A stretch of 64,000 nt of DNA from Sphingomonas sp. (GCA_003248865.1 QFPK01000004.1:62001-126000); one strand, 5' to 3'. Shown: positions 16,622 to 25,295, counted from the stretch's first letter. The notes: generated by a model not told the origin, from the sequence alone. A program made the numbers and translations.

Positions 16622-17202
16622 CCCTTCCGTTCGGCGTAGCGGGTCGCAGTCAGCCGGTCCGAGACGGCACAGCTTTTGCTATCCGCGAAACCCAGTGCCC
16701 GCAGTTCGGCGCGCAGGTCGGTTTCGCGCACCGTCGCATGGCGGCCCTTGCCGGTGACGATCCAGATCGGGCGGCCTTTGGCCCGCGTGCAGGCGGGGGC
16801 GAGGTCGCCGACCGCATTGATCAAGGCGATCAGGATGGCCGCCTCGGCCTCCGGTGCCGAAGCGCCGTCCAATGCGGCCAGAAGCGCGGCGTCGTCCGTC
16901 TCGCCGATCAGGACCGCGGGCTTGTCGGCACTGATCCCCAGCTTCTGGGCCAATGTGGGCGGCTGCTTGCGCAGCGCCGCATCCCAGCGCGCGGCTTCGG
17001 CCGGGTCCAGCTCGATTTCCAGCGGCTCGTCGCCCACGGACAGCAGGATGCGGTTGCCTTGCAACCGGGGCTCGCCGATCTCGCTGCGTGCGATGCGCAG
17101 CTTCAGCCCGCCGGACAGTTCCAACGCCGAGGAATCGAGGTGCAGCCGCACGGCATGGCGTTCGCCGCGCCAGATCGCCGTGGTGTTGGATTCCCGCCCC
17201 AT
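16618..17202 (-). CDS. Conserved hypothetical protein
   Basis: I do not recognise this 194-residue protein with confidence. The first half has a beta-rich pattern (HAVRLHLDSSALELSGGLKL; GNRILLSVGDEPLEIELD). The middle has LAQKLGISADKPAVLIGETD followed by ALLAALDGA, and the end has RPIWIVTGKGRHATVRETDL and SKSCAVSDRLTATRYAERK. The LGI-x-KP and FxDxKSCAVSxRLTATR-like ending recall DUF3052-type proteins that predict a GYR-like alpha/beta fold, but this is only a resemblance. The 3' end overlaps the cupin gene stop by 4 bases on the opposite strand. The ATG at 17202 is used; an ATG at 17241 is possible. Confidence 0.7.
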   Translation of the reverse strand: MGRESNTTAIWRGERHAVRLHLDSSALELSGGLKLRIARSEIGEPRLQGNRILLSVGDEPLEIELDPAEAARWDAALRKQPPTLAQKLGISADKPAVLIGETDDAALLAALDGASAPEAEAAILIALINAVGDLAPACTRAKGRPIWIVTGKGRHATVRETDLRAELRALGFADSKSCAVSDRLTATRYAERKG

Positions 17203-17253
17203 TCCCGCAGCGTGAGCCTCCGTCCGGCACGCGTCAATCATGGCGGGAAACCG

Positions 17254-17288
17254 AAAAGGCCCCCCGCCACATGGGCGAGGGGCCTTTC
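17254..17288 (-). terminator. Strong orphan hairpin terminator in a gene-free stretch
   Basis: A near-perfect stem (AAAGGCCCC paired with GGGGCCTTT, extended by CGCC with GGCG) has T-rich flanks on both sides, TTTTCGG on the minus strand and TTTCCCT on the plus strand. No gene ends into it on either strand. Reading the minus strand, it would end a transcript that starts near the TACAAT element around 17410, or attenuate the leader of the 16618-17202 gene. The 17203-17567 gap otherwise has no ORF I can support. Confidence 0.6.
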
Positions 17289-17567
17289 CCTCGGGTTGGA
17301 AGACGGTGCGACCATCGAAGCGGGCTGCCCGTTCGGGCTTGCCCACCGCCGGATGCGGTGCCGGCCTGTCGGCCCAGCGCCGCTGAATGTGGCTCTATCC
17401 AGCATATTGTATACGCCCCATGCAACGGAAATATTGCAGCGGACGGCCGCCGATTCACCGCTGCCGACGCAACCCTTTGTGACAGTTAGGGGGCTGGCGC
17501 GGCATGGTTCAACCGGGTTAACCAGTGCGCAGGGTCGGCAACCAAGAGCCAAAAGGTGTTGGTCGCC

Positions 17568-18170
17568 ATGAATTATGTCGCTTCACAGTGGGAAACCGCT
17601 GACAATCGTCGCCAGCGCTATACGCGCGAAGCCGTCGAACGCCTCCTCGTCCGCGAGGGCGGACAGCATCATGGCCGTGCGGCCGACGTGCTGCGCCAGG
17701 TTGCGCTGCGCGATGCCAGCTTCTCCGCCCGGGTGGACCTGCTGGCTGGCGAACGGGCCCGCGTGCAGCGTGTGGCCGCCGCCATGGCTGCCACCGGTGC
17801 CCTGATGGCCGTGCTGATGATCATGTTCGTGGTGATGGCCCATCTTCCCCTGCTCGATCAGGCCCTGCTGATCCTGGCCGCCGGACTTTCTGTCGCGATG
17901 TTCCGGCTGGTCGTGCAACCGGGGCGGCCCGTGCTGGGCACGCAGATGGTGCTGCAACTGCTGCTCACCCTGTTCCTGATCGTCGGGCTCGGCGCCCAGC
18001 CCTTCGGTGCGGCCGTCGCCCTGCTGGGATGGGCCGCTGCCCTTGGCCGGGGCTGGGTGGAATCCCGCACCCGCGCCATCGACATCGCCGAAATGGAACT
18101 GGCGATGAAGGTGCGGGGCGCCGACGCCAGCCGGGCCGAGGCACTCATGCGGCAGGCGGCCCGCATATAA
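17568..18170 (+). CDS. Hypothetical membrane protein
   Basis: This 200-residue protein is not assigned to a family. The N-terminal 70 residues are charged and helical (RRQRYTREAVERLLVREGGQ). They are followed by about four hydrophobic segments: VAAAMAATGALMAVLMIMFV, LPLLDQALLILAAGLSVAMF, VLQLLLTLFLIVGLGA and FGAAVALLGWAAALG. A cytoplasmic tail follows (RAIDIAEMELAMKVRG). ATG 17568 has AAAGGTG upstream. No partner genes are evident, and it stands alone between two minus-strand genes. Confidence 0.7.
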   Translation: MNYVASQWETADNRRQRYTREAVERLLVREGGQHHGRAADVLRQVALRDASFSARVDLLAGERARVQRVAAAMAATGALMAVLMIMFVVMAHLPLLDQALLILAAGLSVAMFRLVVQPGRPVLGTQMVLQLLLTLFLIVGLGAQPFGAAVALLGWAAALGRGWVESRTRAIDIAEMELAMKVRGADASRAEALMRQAARI

Positions 18171-18292
18171 ACTGACATGATTGGATCATAGAGCGGTCAG
18201 TGGCGGACCACCTGCATTAGGTGTGAACGCCTCTGACCCGTCAAACTCCCCGGCCTCTTGATATGGGAATCGTTTCCCTGCTCGCCTGAGGC

Positions 18293-18718
18293 TCAGTCGT
18301 CGACGGGCTCAGTCGCTGTCTTGACGCCTTCGACTATGGTCTTGGCTGCGCCCACGACGTTCAGGCCCTGAGTGCAACCGGTAATTCCGCCTGCACCTGC
18401 TGCGGAGCAGCTGCCAATTCCGCTGGCGGCTGTGCGGCCTGAAACGATGGCGGCACGATTCGCCGCCACCTGGTCTTCACGGGCGATTTGCGCGGCCTTT
18501 TCAGCTTCGCGGATGTCCTTTGGGATGCGGTAGCGTTCTTCTTCGGGCCTGCGGGCGCAGACGATGATTTCATCGGGATTGCTCGCCTTGGGGCAGGGAT
18601 CATTGCCGAAAACCTCGACCGTGCGGGAGCGATAGGTGCCATCCTGCGCAGCGGCGGGAATGGCCGCGAGCGGCGCGACCACAGTCGCGAACAACAGCAT
18701 CCAGCGCATCGGTCTCAT
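18293..18718 (-). CDS. Exported hypothetical protein with ERYRIPKDIRE motif
   Basis: This 141-residue protein has a signal peptide ending AAIPAAAQ and a short cysteine-containing core: VEVFGNDPCPKASNPDEIIV, then CARRPEEERYRIPKDIREAE. A helical segment and a glycine-rich end with two more cysteines follow (GSCSAAGAGGITGCTQG). Proteins with the NDPCP...ICARxPExERYRIPK pattern are common in sphingomonads and have no known function. The four cysteines could form two disulfides in the periplasm. The gap 3' of it holds a degraded R1 hairpin (GGGAATCGTTTCCC at 18265). Confidence 0.7.
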   Translation of the reverse strand: MRPMRWMLLFATVVAPLAAIPAAAQDGTYRSRTVEVFGNDPCPKASNPDEIIVCARRPEEERYRIPKDIREAEKAAQIAREDQVAANRAAIVSGRTAASGIGSCSAAGAGGITGCTQGLNVVGAAKTIVEGVKTATEPVDD

Positions 18719-18845
18719 CCTTCCTCGGGCCCTTTCGGCCTATCAATGCTGACGCCGTATGAACCGCTCCTGACCTCACCGCAACAGTTGCTCTTGACCG
18801 GCGTGCCGGCAGTGGCGAAGCGGGGCGGCGGAAGGGGTTGCAACG

Positions 18846-20195
18846 ATGCGCGGCTTGGCGGCAGGAATTCACGCACTCGGGGTCCAGTCGCTGAGGGCCG
18901 CCTATGAGGCCGGCCGCGTGAGCGTGGTGGCCGCGGTCGATCATTATCTGGCGCGTATCGACCGCTTCGATCCCGTGCTGAAGTCCTTCACGTTCGTCGA
19001 TGCGGATGGCGCGCGCGCGGCCGCCCTCACCAGCGCCGACCGGTTCGAGGCCGGAACCGCCCGCGCACTGGAAGGCGTTCCGGTCGCGATCAAGGCCAAT
19101 ATCGATGTCGCGGGCTGGCCCGTCACGGGCGGGATCGGCGCGTGGCGGGATCGGCGCCCCGAAGCCGATGCGGTCGTGATCCGACGGCTGCGTGATGCGG
19201 GCGCGATCCTGCTGGGCCTCACCAACATGCACGAGGGAGCTCTGGGCGCCACCACGGACAACCCCTTCTATGGGCAGACCCAGAACCCCTATCGGCCGGG
19301 CTTCACGCCGGGTGGGTCGTCGGGTGGGTCTGCGGCGGCAGTCGCGGCCGGGCTCTGCGCTGCCGCACTCGGCACGGATACACTGGGGTCGATCCGGATT
19401 CCGGCCAGCTGGTGCGGGATTGCGGGGCTGAAGCCCGGTCCGGGCAGGGTGCCGACCGAAGGACTGATTCACCTGGTGGAACGCTGGGATGCGATCGGTC
19501 CGCTCGCGCGATCCGTTGCCGACTGCGCAGCCCTGTTCGCCGTGCTGGCGGACAGCCATGGCAGTCGTCAAGTCGGTCGAGTGGCGCTTCTCTCCACCGC
19601 GCCTACCCCCACTGCGCCCGGTGTCGAAACCGATCCTGCCGTCGATGCCGCACTCCGTCTCTCGGTCAGCCTGTTGCAAGGATTGGGCGTGCGCGTGGAC
19701 GAAACCAGCGCCAGGATTGACCATGAAGCCGTGCGCATGGCCGGCTTCATGGAAGCCTCTGCCGAAGCCGGAGCCCGTTTCGGCGCCACCGCCGCTGCCA
19801 TGCCACAGGGCTTCTCACCAACCTTTCGCACCTACCTCGATTTCGCCACGACGCTGGACCCGGCCGCGCGTGCGCAGGGGCGAAAGACCATCGAGTCGGT
19901 CGCCACGGAACTGCGCGCGCAGCTCAAGCTCGCGGATGCCATTCTGCTGCCTGTCACGCCTGGCGGTGCCTTTGCCCATGGCACACAGGGGCCTGCCACG
20001 CTGGCCGATTTCACTGCCCTTGCGAACTTCGCGGGCCTGCCGGCGCTGGCGCTTCCTGCAGGCTGGACCGAAGACGGGCTTCCCGTGGGAGTCCAGCTGA
20101 TCGCCCGCTCGGGTGAGGATGAAGCGCTACTGGCTCTGGGGACAAGACTGGAGTCGGCGCTGAACGCCTGGCAACCGCCCGTGGATTACCGTTAG
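18846..20195 (+). CDS. Amidase signature family hydrolase
   Basis: This 449-residue enzyme has the Ser-cisSer-Lys triad of the amidase signature family: the lysine in GVPVAIKANIDVAGWPVTGG, the cis-serine region in TPGGSSGGSAAAVAAGLCAA and the nucleophile in GTDTLGSIRIPASWCG. The C-terminal GLPVGVQLIARSGEDEALLALG is also typical. It hydrolyses an amide or a urea-type substrate; AtzF-like allophanate hydrolases are one relative, but the specificity is open. GAAGGGG lies 9 bases before the start. It converges on the D-aminoacylase-family gene. Confidence 0.85.
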   Translation: MRGLAAGIHALGVQSLRAAYEAGRVSVVAAVDHYLARIDRFDPVLKSFTFVDADGARAAALTSADRFEAGTARALEGVPVAIKANIDVAGWPVTGGIGAWRDRRPEADAVVIRRLRDAGAILLGLTNMHEGALGATTDNPFYGQTQNPYRPGFTPGGSSGGSAAAVAAGLCAAALGTDTLGSIRIPASWCGIAGLKPGPGRVPTEGLIHLVERWDAIGPLARSVADCAALFAVLADSHGSRQVGRVALLSTAPTPTAPGVETDPAVDAALRLSVSLLQGLGVRVDETSARIDHEAVRMAGFMEASAEAGARFGATAAAMPQGFSPTFRTYLDFATTLDPAARAQGRKTIESVATELRAQLKLADAILLPVTPGGAFAHGTQGPATLADFTALANFAGLPALALPAGWTEDGLPVGVQLIARSGEDEALLALGTRLESALNAWQPPVDYR

Positions 20196-20244
20196 GGCCT
20201 TTTGCGGGAAACGCGGGCCCCGTCCGCGATTCGGCCGGAACGTA

Positions 20245-20350
20245 TCTCCCTGCGCTTTCGAAGTCGGCGTAGCGCGCCACTCTCAAGTTGCGTTCGTGAC
20301 CCAGTCTGACTGCCTGCGGCCCTGGGTGGTCCAGCACCGCAGGCGGAGCC
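20245..20350 (+). repeat. Degraded R1 repeat copy
   Basis: The gap between the two convergent hydrolase genes retains parts of R1: CTCCCTGCG, a GGCGTAGCGCGCCACTCT spacer, TTGCGTTCGTGAC, and the hairpin B arms TGCCTGCGG and CCGCAGGCG. Hairpins A and C are eroded, so this is an old copy. Confidence 0.55.
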
Positions 20351-20373
20351 CGCTGCCCGAAGGCCTCGGGCCC

Positions 20374-22053
20374 TCACGCACATTTTCCGAATCCTGGGCC
20401 CTTCACGAACCGGCCCGGCGTCGCGCCGGTATGCTCGCCGTCTTTCAGCACCTGCACCCCGTTTACCCATACATGGGCGACGCCAGTCGAATATTGGTGC
20501 GGGTTCTCGAAGGTCGCATGGTCCTGGATTGTGGCGGGATCGAACACGACGACGTCGGCGAACTTGCCCGGTGTCAGCGTGCCGCGATCCTCGATCTTCA
20601 GGCGCTGCGCGGGCAACCCCGACAGCCGGTGGACAGCGCTTTCCAGCGTATCCACCTTCCGATCGCGCACATAATAGCCCAGGAAGCGCGCCACATTGCC
20701 ATAGGCGCGCGGGTGGTTGGAGCTTTGCAGGAACACTCCTTCGGTCGCCGGCGCGCCGGCGTCGGACCCCACCGTGACCCAAGGCAGGCCGGCAAAACGC
20801 TCCACATTCTCGGGTGAGATCATGAAATAGGCGGTGCCGACACGGCTACCATCCTCGATCACCAGATCGATGATGGTGTCCTCGGGGCTGGTGCCGCGCA
20901 TCTTCGAGACTTCGGCCAGAGTCTTGCCGGCCAGATGCTTGAGTTTCGGATTCTTGAAACCCACGAACAACAGCCGGGACGGATCACCGGCTTGTTGGTA
21001 GAGGCTTTCCCAGCCGACAGCCGGCGCCCGCATTTCGGCCAGCACCCGCTTGCGGATTTCCGGATCCTTCAGCCGCGCGATCCAGGCCTCGTCACCGCCC
21101 GCCTGCACCCAGGTGGGCATGGCGGCATCCAGGCCGGTGGCGCCCGCCGGGTACATGTACATGTCGGCGCGGATATCGAGGCCCGCCTTCTTTGCATCCT
21201 CGATCTGCTTCAGAATGGCGTCGGCCTTGCCCCAATTGTCCTTGCCGGAAATCTTCAGGTGATAGATTTCCGCCGGCGCGCCGCTTTCGCGGGAAATGGT
21301 GATCAGTTCATCGATGGCGGCTTCGATATGCGGCCCTTCAGACCGCATATGGCTGATATAGCTGCCGCCGCATTGTGCCGCGGCCTTGGCCAGCGCGATC
21401 AGTTCCGGCGTTTCGGCATAGCTGGCGGGCGCGTAGATCAGGCTGGACCCGATTCCCATGGCGCCTTCGTTCATCGCCTCGGTCACCAGCTTCGTCATCC
21501 GTCCCAGCTGTTCGGGTGTCGGGTCCACATCGCCCGCCCCCAGCTCGTGAATGCGGACCGTGGTCGCCCCCAGATAGCTTGCGACATTGGGCGTGACACC
21601 CTTGGTCTGCAAATGGGTCAGATACTCGCCCAGCGTGGTCCAGGGCACATCATATTTCAGGTCACCCTGGCTGCTGATCGCCTCGGCCTTCATGGCGGGA
21701 TTCAGCGGCCCCATGGTCCAGCCTTCGCCCATCACCTGCAGCGTCACGCCCTGCTTGGTGTCGGACATGCCGCGCCCATCCACCAGCAGGCTTTCCGTCG
21801 CCCAGCTCAGCATGTTCACGAAACCGGGCGCGATGGCCTTACCGTTGGCATCCACCGTCGTCTTCGCGGCAGGCGCCTTGCCTTTCCCAACGGCGGCGAT
21901 GCGGTCGCCGTCGATCGCCACCCAGCCCTTGAAGCCCGGCGCGCCGGTGCCGTCGAATACCGTTCCGTTCGTGATCACCAGATCATGGGCCGCATAGGCC
22001 ACATGGGCGGGCGCCGCCATCAGCATGGTCGCCAGCAGGAAGGTCGTGCGCAT
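20374..22053 (-). CDS. N-acyl-D-amino-acid deacylase family amidohydrolase, atypical metal site
   Basis: This 559-residue exported protein (signal peptide MRTTFLLATMLMAAPAHVAYA) has the amidohydrolase layout: an N-terminal sandwich (DLVITNGTVFDGTGAPGFKG), a TIM barrel and a C-terminal FADVVVFDPATIQDHATFEN. The HxH normally after PGF is replaced by APGFVNMLSWATESL, and the Cys ligand region reads QVMGEGWTMGP. Later ligand positions remain: GGSYISHMRSEG, AEIYHLKISGKDNWG and TVGSDAGAP. This looks like a distinct subgroup with one metal site or altered chemistry. AAAGGGGCG precedes the chosen start. Confidence 0.85.
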   Translation of the reverse strand: MRTTFLLATMLMAAPAHVAYAAHDLVITNGTVFDGTGAPGFKGWVAIDGDRIAAVGKGKAPAAKTTVDANGKAIAPGFVNMLSWATESLLVDGRGMSDTKQGVTLQVMGEGWTMGPLNPAMKAEAISSQGDLKYDVPWTTLGEYLTHLQTKGVTPNVASYLGATTVRIHELGAGDVDPTPEQLGRMTKLVTEAMNEGAMGIGSSLIYAPASYAETPELIALAKAAAQCGGSYISHMRSEGPHIEAAIDELITISRESGAPAEIYHLKISGKDNWGKADAILKQIEDAKKAGLDIRADMYMYPAGATGLDAAMPTWVQAGGDEAWIARLKDPEIRKRVLAEMRAPAVGWESLYQQAGDPSRLLFVGFKNPKLKHLAGKTLAEVSKMRGTSPEDTIIDLVIEDGSRVGTAYFMISPENVERFAGLPWVTVGSDAGAPATEGVFLQSSNHPRAYGNVARFLGYYVRDRKVDTLESAVHRLSGLPAQRLKIEDRGTLTPGKFADVVVFDPATIQDHATFENPHQYSTGVAHVWVNGVQVLKDGEHTGATPGRFVKGPGFGKCA

Positions 22054-22125
22054 CGTCGCCCCTTTCGTCAATTTTCAGATTGAGCAAATCGTGGCACGAT
22101 CAGGATTGCGACACAAGAAGACAGT

Positions 22126-22944
22126 TCAATCCCAAAGGCGCAGAATCAGGCTTTGGCTTGCGGTGGCGATCAGTTCGCCGGTCTGCGCAAAGATGTGCAT
22201 GCGGCCATGGGCGAAGCCGTTTGCCACACCATGGATCTGCACGTCGCACAGCAACCAGTCCGTTTCCACCCGGCGGTGGAAACGGATCGAATTGTCCAGG
22301 CTGTTACCGCCGGCATCGCGCCCCAGCGCGGGCCCCACGCCTGAGGGTACATAATCCGCCACCACGGCCACAAAGGCAGTGTCGATCATATGGCCGGGGC
22401 CCAGGACATCCGGGTTGGGGCGCGCCCACATCACCACATGGCCGTCCTCGGGCGACTGGCCCCCGCCACCTCGCCTGGGCCCGTGCATGGCGCCGCGCGC
22501 GATGCGGAACTCGATCCGGCCGTGGATGTCGTCGGGATGCCGCCCCTCCCACAGCTGGCGGGGGCGGCAGTCCTCCGGCGGCGGGACCCTGGGGGCGAGG
22601 GTCCATTGTCCCCGCTCCGGCAGATCGCGCTGCCCCAGCGCAGCGGACACGTTCAACACCTCACGCCCGTCGGTCGTGGCCGATACTCGGGCCTGGCTGA
22701 CCTGATTGCCGCGCACCCGCTCGTCCACGCGGAAGATCACGGTTTCGCCGGGGCGGGCGTAGCTTTCATACTGCGCCGTCGCCCACACGACGGGGCGCCC
22801 CGTCACCTGCTCCAGCGCGGTCAGGCTGGCGCCCAGCCCCACTCCGCCGAACATGAACAGCCGGTCGGCCGGGCCCACGGCAATGGGCGGCACCACCTCC
22901 AGTTCGAACGTCGTGTCGGAAACGAGCTTCAGGTCAATCCACAT
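22126..22944 (-). CDS. Acyl-CoA thioesterase II-like double hotdog protein
   Basis: This 272-residue protein resembles TesB-type thioesterases with two hotdog domains. Recognisable stretches are DRLFMFGGVGLGASLTALEQ and GETVIFRVDERVRGNQVSQA in the first domain. The second domain has HMIDTAFVAVVADYVPSG, NSLDNSIRFHRRVETDWLL and the final AHGRMHIFAQTGELIATASQ. It should hydrolyse an acyl-CoA, releasing CoA. It lies 3' of the TrmH-type methyltransferase gene on the same strand, 43 bases away, which may make an operon but gives no functional link. Confidence 0.82.
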   Translation of the reverse strand: MWIDLKLVSDTTFELEVVPPIAVGPADRLFMFGGVGLGASLTALEQVTGRPVVWATAQYESYARPGETVIFRVDERVRGNQVSQARVSATTDGREVLNVSAALGQRDLPERGQWTLAPRVPPPEDCRPRQLWEGRHPDDIHGRIEFRIARGAMHGPRRGGGGQSPEDGHVVMWARPNPDVLGPGHMIDTAFVAVVADYVPSGVGPALGRDAGGNSLDNSIRFHRRVETDWLLCDVQIHGVANGFAHGRMHIFAQTGELIATASQSLILRLWD

Positions 22945-22987
22945 GCACCGGGCTTAACGCGTCCCGTGCGGCCTTGCACCAGGCGCT

Positions 22988-23788
22988 TCAGCCAGCCTCT
23001 TGCGCATAAAGCGCTTCATACAGCAGCAGTGTTCCCGCCATCGCGACGTTCAGGCTGTCCGCCTTGCCGCGCATCGGCATGATCACCAGCTGGTCGCACT
23101 GCTGCATCAACTCTTCGGGCAGGCCCTGCGCCTCGTTCCCTACCATCAGCAGGGCAGGGGCGGCATAGCTGGCCCGGCGATAATCCACCGCCCGCGCATC
23201 CAGCGCCGCGCCCGTCAGCACAGCCCCGTGCGCCGCCTTCCAGGCCAGCAGCTCCGCTGTGCTCGCGGTCACGCAGGGCACGGTGAAGAAAGCCCCCATG
23301 CTCGCGCGCACGGCTTCCACGCTGGTCGGGTCTGCGCTGTCGTCCAGCAGGATCAGCGCGCCCGTTCCGGTGGCGTCACAGGCGCGCAGCAGCGTGCCCA
23401 GATTGCCCGGATCGCGCAGCCGCTCCGCCACCAACGTGCGCGGCCCCGGCACCAGATCGCCCAGAGCCAGCGCGCGCGGCTCATAGGCGGCGGCGACAGC
23501 CTGCGGATTGTCCTTCCCCGTCACGCCGGACAGCAGGTCGGGCGTGGTCTCGATCACCTGTCCGCCGGCGCCCAGCGTCGCCTGCACCAGACGCCGCACC
23601 AGCGCATGATCGCCCTTGCCTTCGGCGAACACCAGCACGCGCGGCACCCAGCCGGCTTCCAGCGCCTCGGTGCAGATGCGCAGGCCCTCCGCCAGAAACA
23701 GCCCCTCCGCGCGGCGATACTTCTTCTCGCGCAGGGACCGCAGCCGCTTCAGCGTGGCGTTGGAGGCAGAGGTGACGGTCGTGATCAT
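22988..23788 (-). CDS. TrmH/SpoU family RNA 2'-O-methyltransferase
   Basis: This 266-residue protein has an L30e-like N-terminal substrate domain (KRLRSLREKKYRRAEGLFLA) and a SPOUT knot domain. The SpoU motifs are VAERLRDPGNLGTLLRACDA (motif 1), LLMVGNEAQGLPEELMQQCD (motif 2) and PMRGKADSLNVAMAGTLLLY (motif 3, AdoMet pocket). The family methylates ribose in rRNA or tRNA, and the exact target is unknown. Its start is 12 bases from the stop of the AlkA-type glycosylase gene, so the two are probably co-transcribed. Confidence 0.9.
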   Translation of the reverse strand: MITTVTSASNATLKRLRSLREKKYRRAEGLFLAEGLRICTEALEAGWVPRVLVFAEGKGDHALVRRLVQATLGAGGQVIETTPDLLSGVTGKDNPQAVAAAYEPRALALGDLVPGPRTLVAERLRDPGNLGTLLRACDATGTGALILLDDSADPTSVEAVRASMGAFFTVPCVTASTAELLAWKAAHGAVLTGAALDARAVDYRRASYAAPALLMVGNEAQGLPEELMQQCDQLVIMPMRGKADSLNVAMAGTLLLYEALYAQEAG

Positions 23789-23799
23789 GGCGCCTCACA

Positions 23800-24417
23800 T
23801 CACAGCGGCGGCGCATTATAGCAATGCCACAGGAACAGCGCCGCCGTCCCCCGGTGCGGCCGCCAGCCCTCGGCCAGGGTCCGCAGCGCCTTTTCCGAAG
23901 GCCGCTCGCCCGCGAGGAATATCCGCCCCGCCTGCACCTGCACGGCCAGATCGCCCGCCGGAAACACATCGCCGCGCCCCTCCGCGAACAGCAGATAGAT
24001 TTCGGCAGACCAGCGCCCCAGCCCCTTCACGGAGGACAGCAGCCGGATCGCCTCCTCGTCATCCACCGGCAGCGCGTCCAGCGGCAGGGAGCCGTCCAGC
24101 ACATGCCCGGCCAGGCTGTGCACATAGCTGGCTTTCATCCGCGACAGCCCCGCCGCGCGCAGCTCCTCCGGGCTCGCCAGCAGCATCCGCGCCGGATCAT
24201 GCAGGTCGCCCACCTGCGCTTCCAGCTTGCGCCAGATGCTGGCAGCCGCAGCCGTCGAGACCTGCTGGCTGACGATGGCGCGCAACAGCGTCTCATAACC
24301 GGGCTCGCGGATTCGCGGCTCCGGCAGGCCATGGCGCCCGGCGGCTTCCGCAAAACGCGGGTCCAGCTTCCCCAGCGCCGAAACAGCTTCGGCGATCCTG
24401 TCTGCAGTCAGGCCCAC
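23800..24417 (-). CDS. DNA-3-methyladenine glycosylase II (AlkA-type HhH-GPD)
   Basis: This 205-residue base-excision enzyme removes alkylated purines from DNA. It has IVSQQVSTAAAASIWRKLEA, the helix-hairpin-helix LLSSVKGLGRWSAEIYLL and the catalytic aspartate in DVFPAGDLAVQ near residue 155. It lacks the N-terminal domain of E. coli AlkA, as do many bacterial AlkA-like proteins of about 200 residues. It is the first gene of a likely operon with the TrmH-type gene, and its upstream region is shared with the divergent ferredoxin gene. Confidence 0.9.
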   Translation of the reverse strand: MGLTADRIAEAVSALGKLDPRFAEAAGRHGLPEPRIREPGYETLLRAIVSQQVSTAAAASIWRKLEAQVGDLHDPARMLLASPEELRAAGLSRMKASYVHSLAGHVLDGSLPLDALPVDDEEAIRLLSSVKGLGRWSAEIYLLFAEGRGDVFPAGDLAVQVQAGRIFLAGERPSEKALRTLAEGWRPHRGTAALFLWHCYNAPPL

Positions 24418-24512
24418 GAAACCCTCTCTTTCTCACCCGTCTTGCGCATGCGGCCCCCCGCGCTAATAGGCATGCAGACCGTGGGGGTCACGGCCAAAAC
24501 CGGAGCACAAGA

Positions 24513-24830
24513 ATGCCAACGCTGATCGTCGTGGACCGCAAGGGCAATGAAAAGGCCGTCAACGGCGAAGCCGGGCTGTCGGTGATGGAAGTGATCCGCG
24601 ACAACGGCTTCGACGAACTGCTCGCGCTGTGCGGCGGCTCCTGCTCCTGCGCCACCTGCCATGTCTATGTCGACGAAGACTGGGCAGCCAAGGTCGGCGG
24701 CCCGCACGAGGACGAAGCCGACCTGCTCGACAGCTCCGACCACCGCGAAGCCACCTCGCGCCTGTCGTGCCAGATCGAATTCTCCGACGAGCTGGACGGG
24801 CTGAAGGTCATCATCGCTCCCGAGGATTGA
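24513..24830 (+). CDS. [2Fe-2S] ferredoxin, adrenodoxin type
   Basis: This is a 105-residue electron carrier with four cluster cysteines in the adrenodoxin order: LCGGSCSCATCHVYVDE supplies three and RLSCQIEFSDELDG the fourth. EDEADLLDSSDHREATSRL is the acidic helix that meets the reductase partner. Close relatives serve cytochromes P450 or Fe-S assembly. No P450, reductase or isc genes are adjacent, so the partner is unknown. An R1 repeat follows 54 bases after the stop. Confidence 0.93.
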   Translation: MPTLIVVDRKGNEKAVNGEAGLSVMEVIRDNGFDELLALCGGSCSCATCHVYVDEDWAAKVGGPHEDEADLLDSSDHREATSRLSCQIEFSDELDGLKVIIAPED

Positions 24831-24884
24831 GCGGCTTTCCATCGAGGTTTTTTTGCGCGCCGCAAGAGGAGGGGCGTCTTTCTT

Positions 24885-25279
24885 GCCTCCGGCGGGCAGG
24901 GAAATGATTTCCCTGCACCCTCGATATTGGCGTCGTGCGCCCACTCCAAACCTGTGCGTGCAAGGCACTTAGATAGCCTGCGGCGCAACATCCGCCCCCC
25001 CTCGCCAGGGGGAGAGCTGGAGAGGGCCCCGCCGAGCCTGATTCCACCAACATCCCCGCAAACACCAAGCTCTCCACAAACCCCAACGTCACCCCGACCT
25101 GCTCTCCATCCCGCTCAGGCTGAGCGGGGGGAGGGACAAGGGCGCGCCCAAAGCGCCGCAGGCATCAATCCCCTGCCGCCTGCGCACCCTAACCGCCCAC
25201 CTAAGCAAAGTAAGCAAAGGGGGGTGCAGGGGCGTCACGCCCCTGCCGGGTGGCGGGCAGAGCCCGCCCCGCCGGAGGC
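24885..25279 (+). repeat. Dispersed hairpin repeat R1, copy 2 (expanded)
   Basis: This copy lies between the convergent ferredoxin and VOC genes and accounts for almost all of the 465-base gap. It has perfect 12-bp inverted ends (GCCTCCGGCGGG; CCCGCCGGAGGC). Hairpin A is intact. The two arms of hairpin B (CTGCGGCGC and GCGCCGCAGG) are split by about 170 bases of other sequence, which includes a CCTCGCCAGGGGGAGAG block also seen in copy 4. Hairpin C is GCAGGGGCGT with ACGCCCCTGC, and hairpin D is GGCGGGC with GCCCGCC. Confidence 0.85.
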
Positions 25280-25295
25280 ACGCAAGCCCACATAC

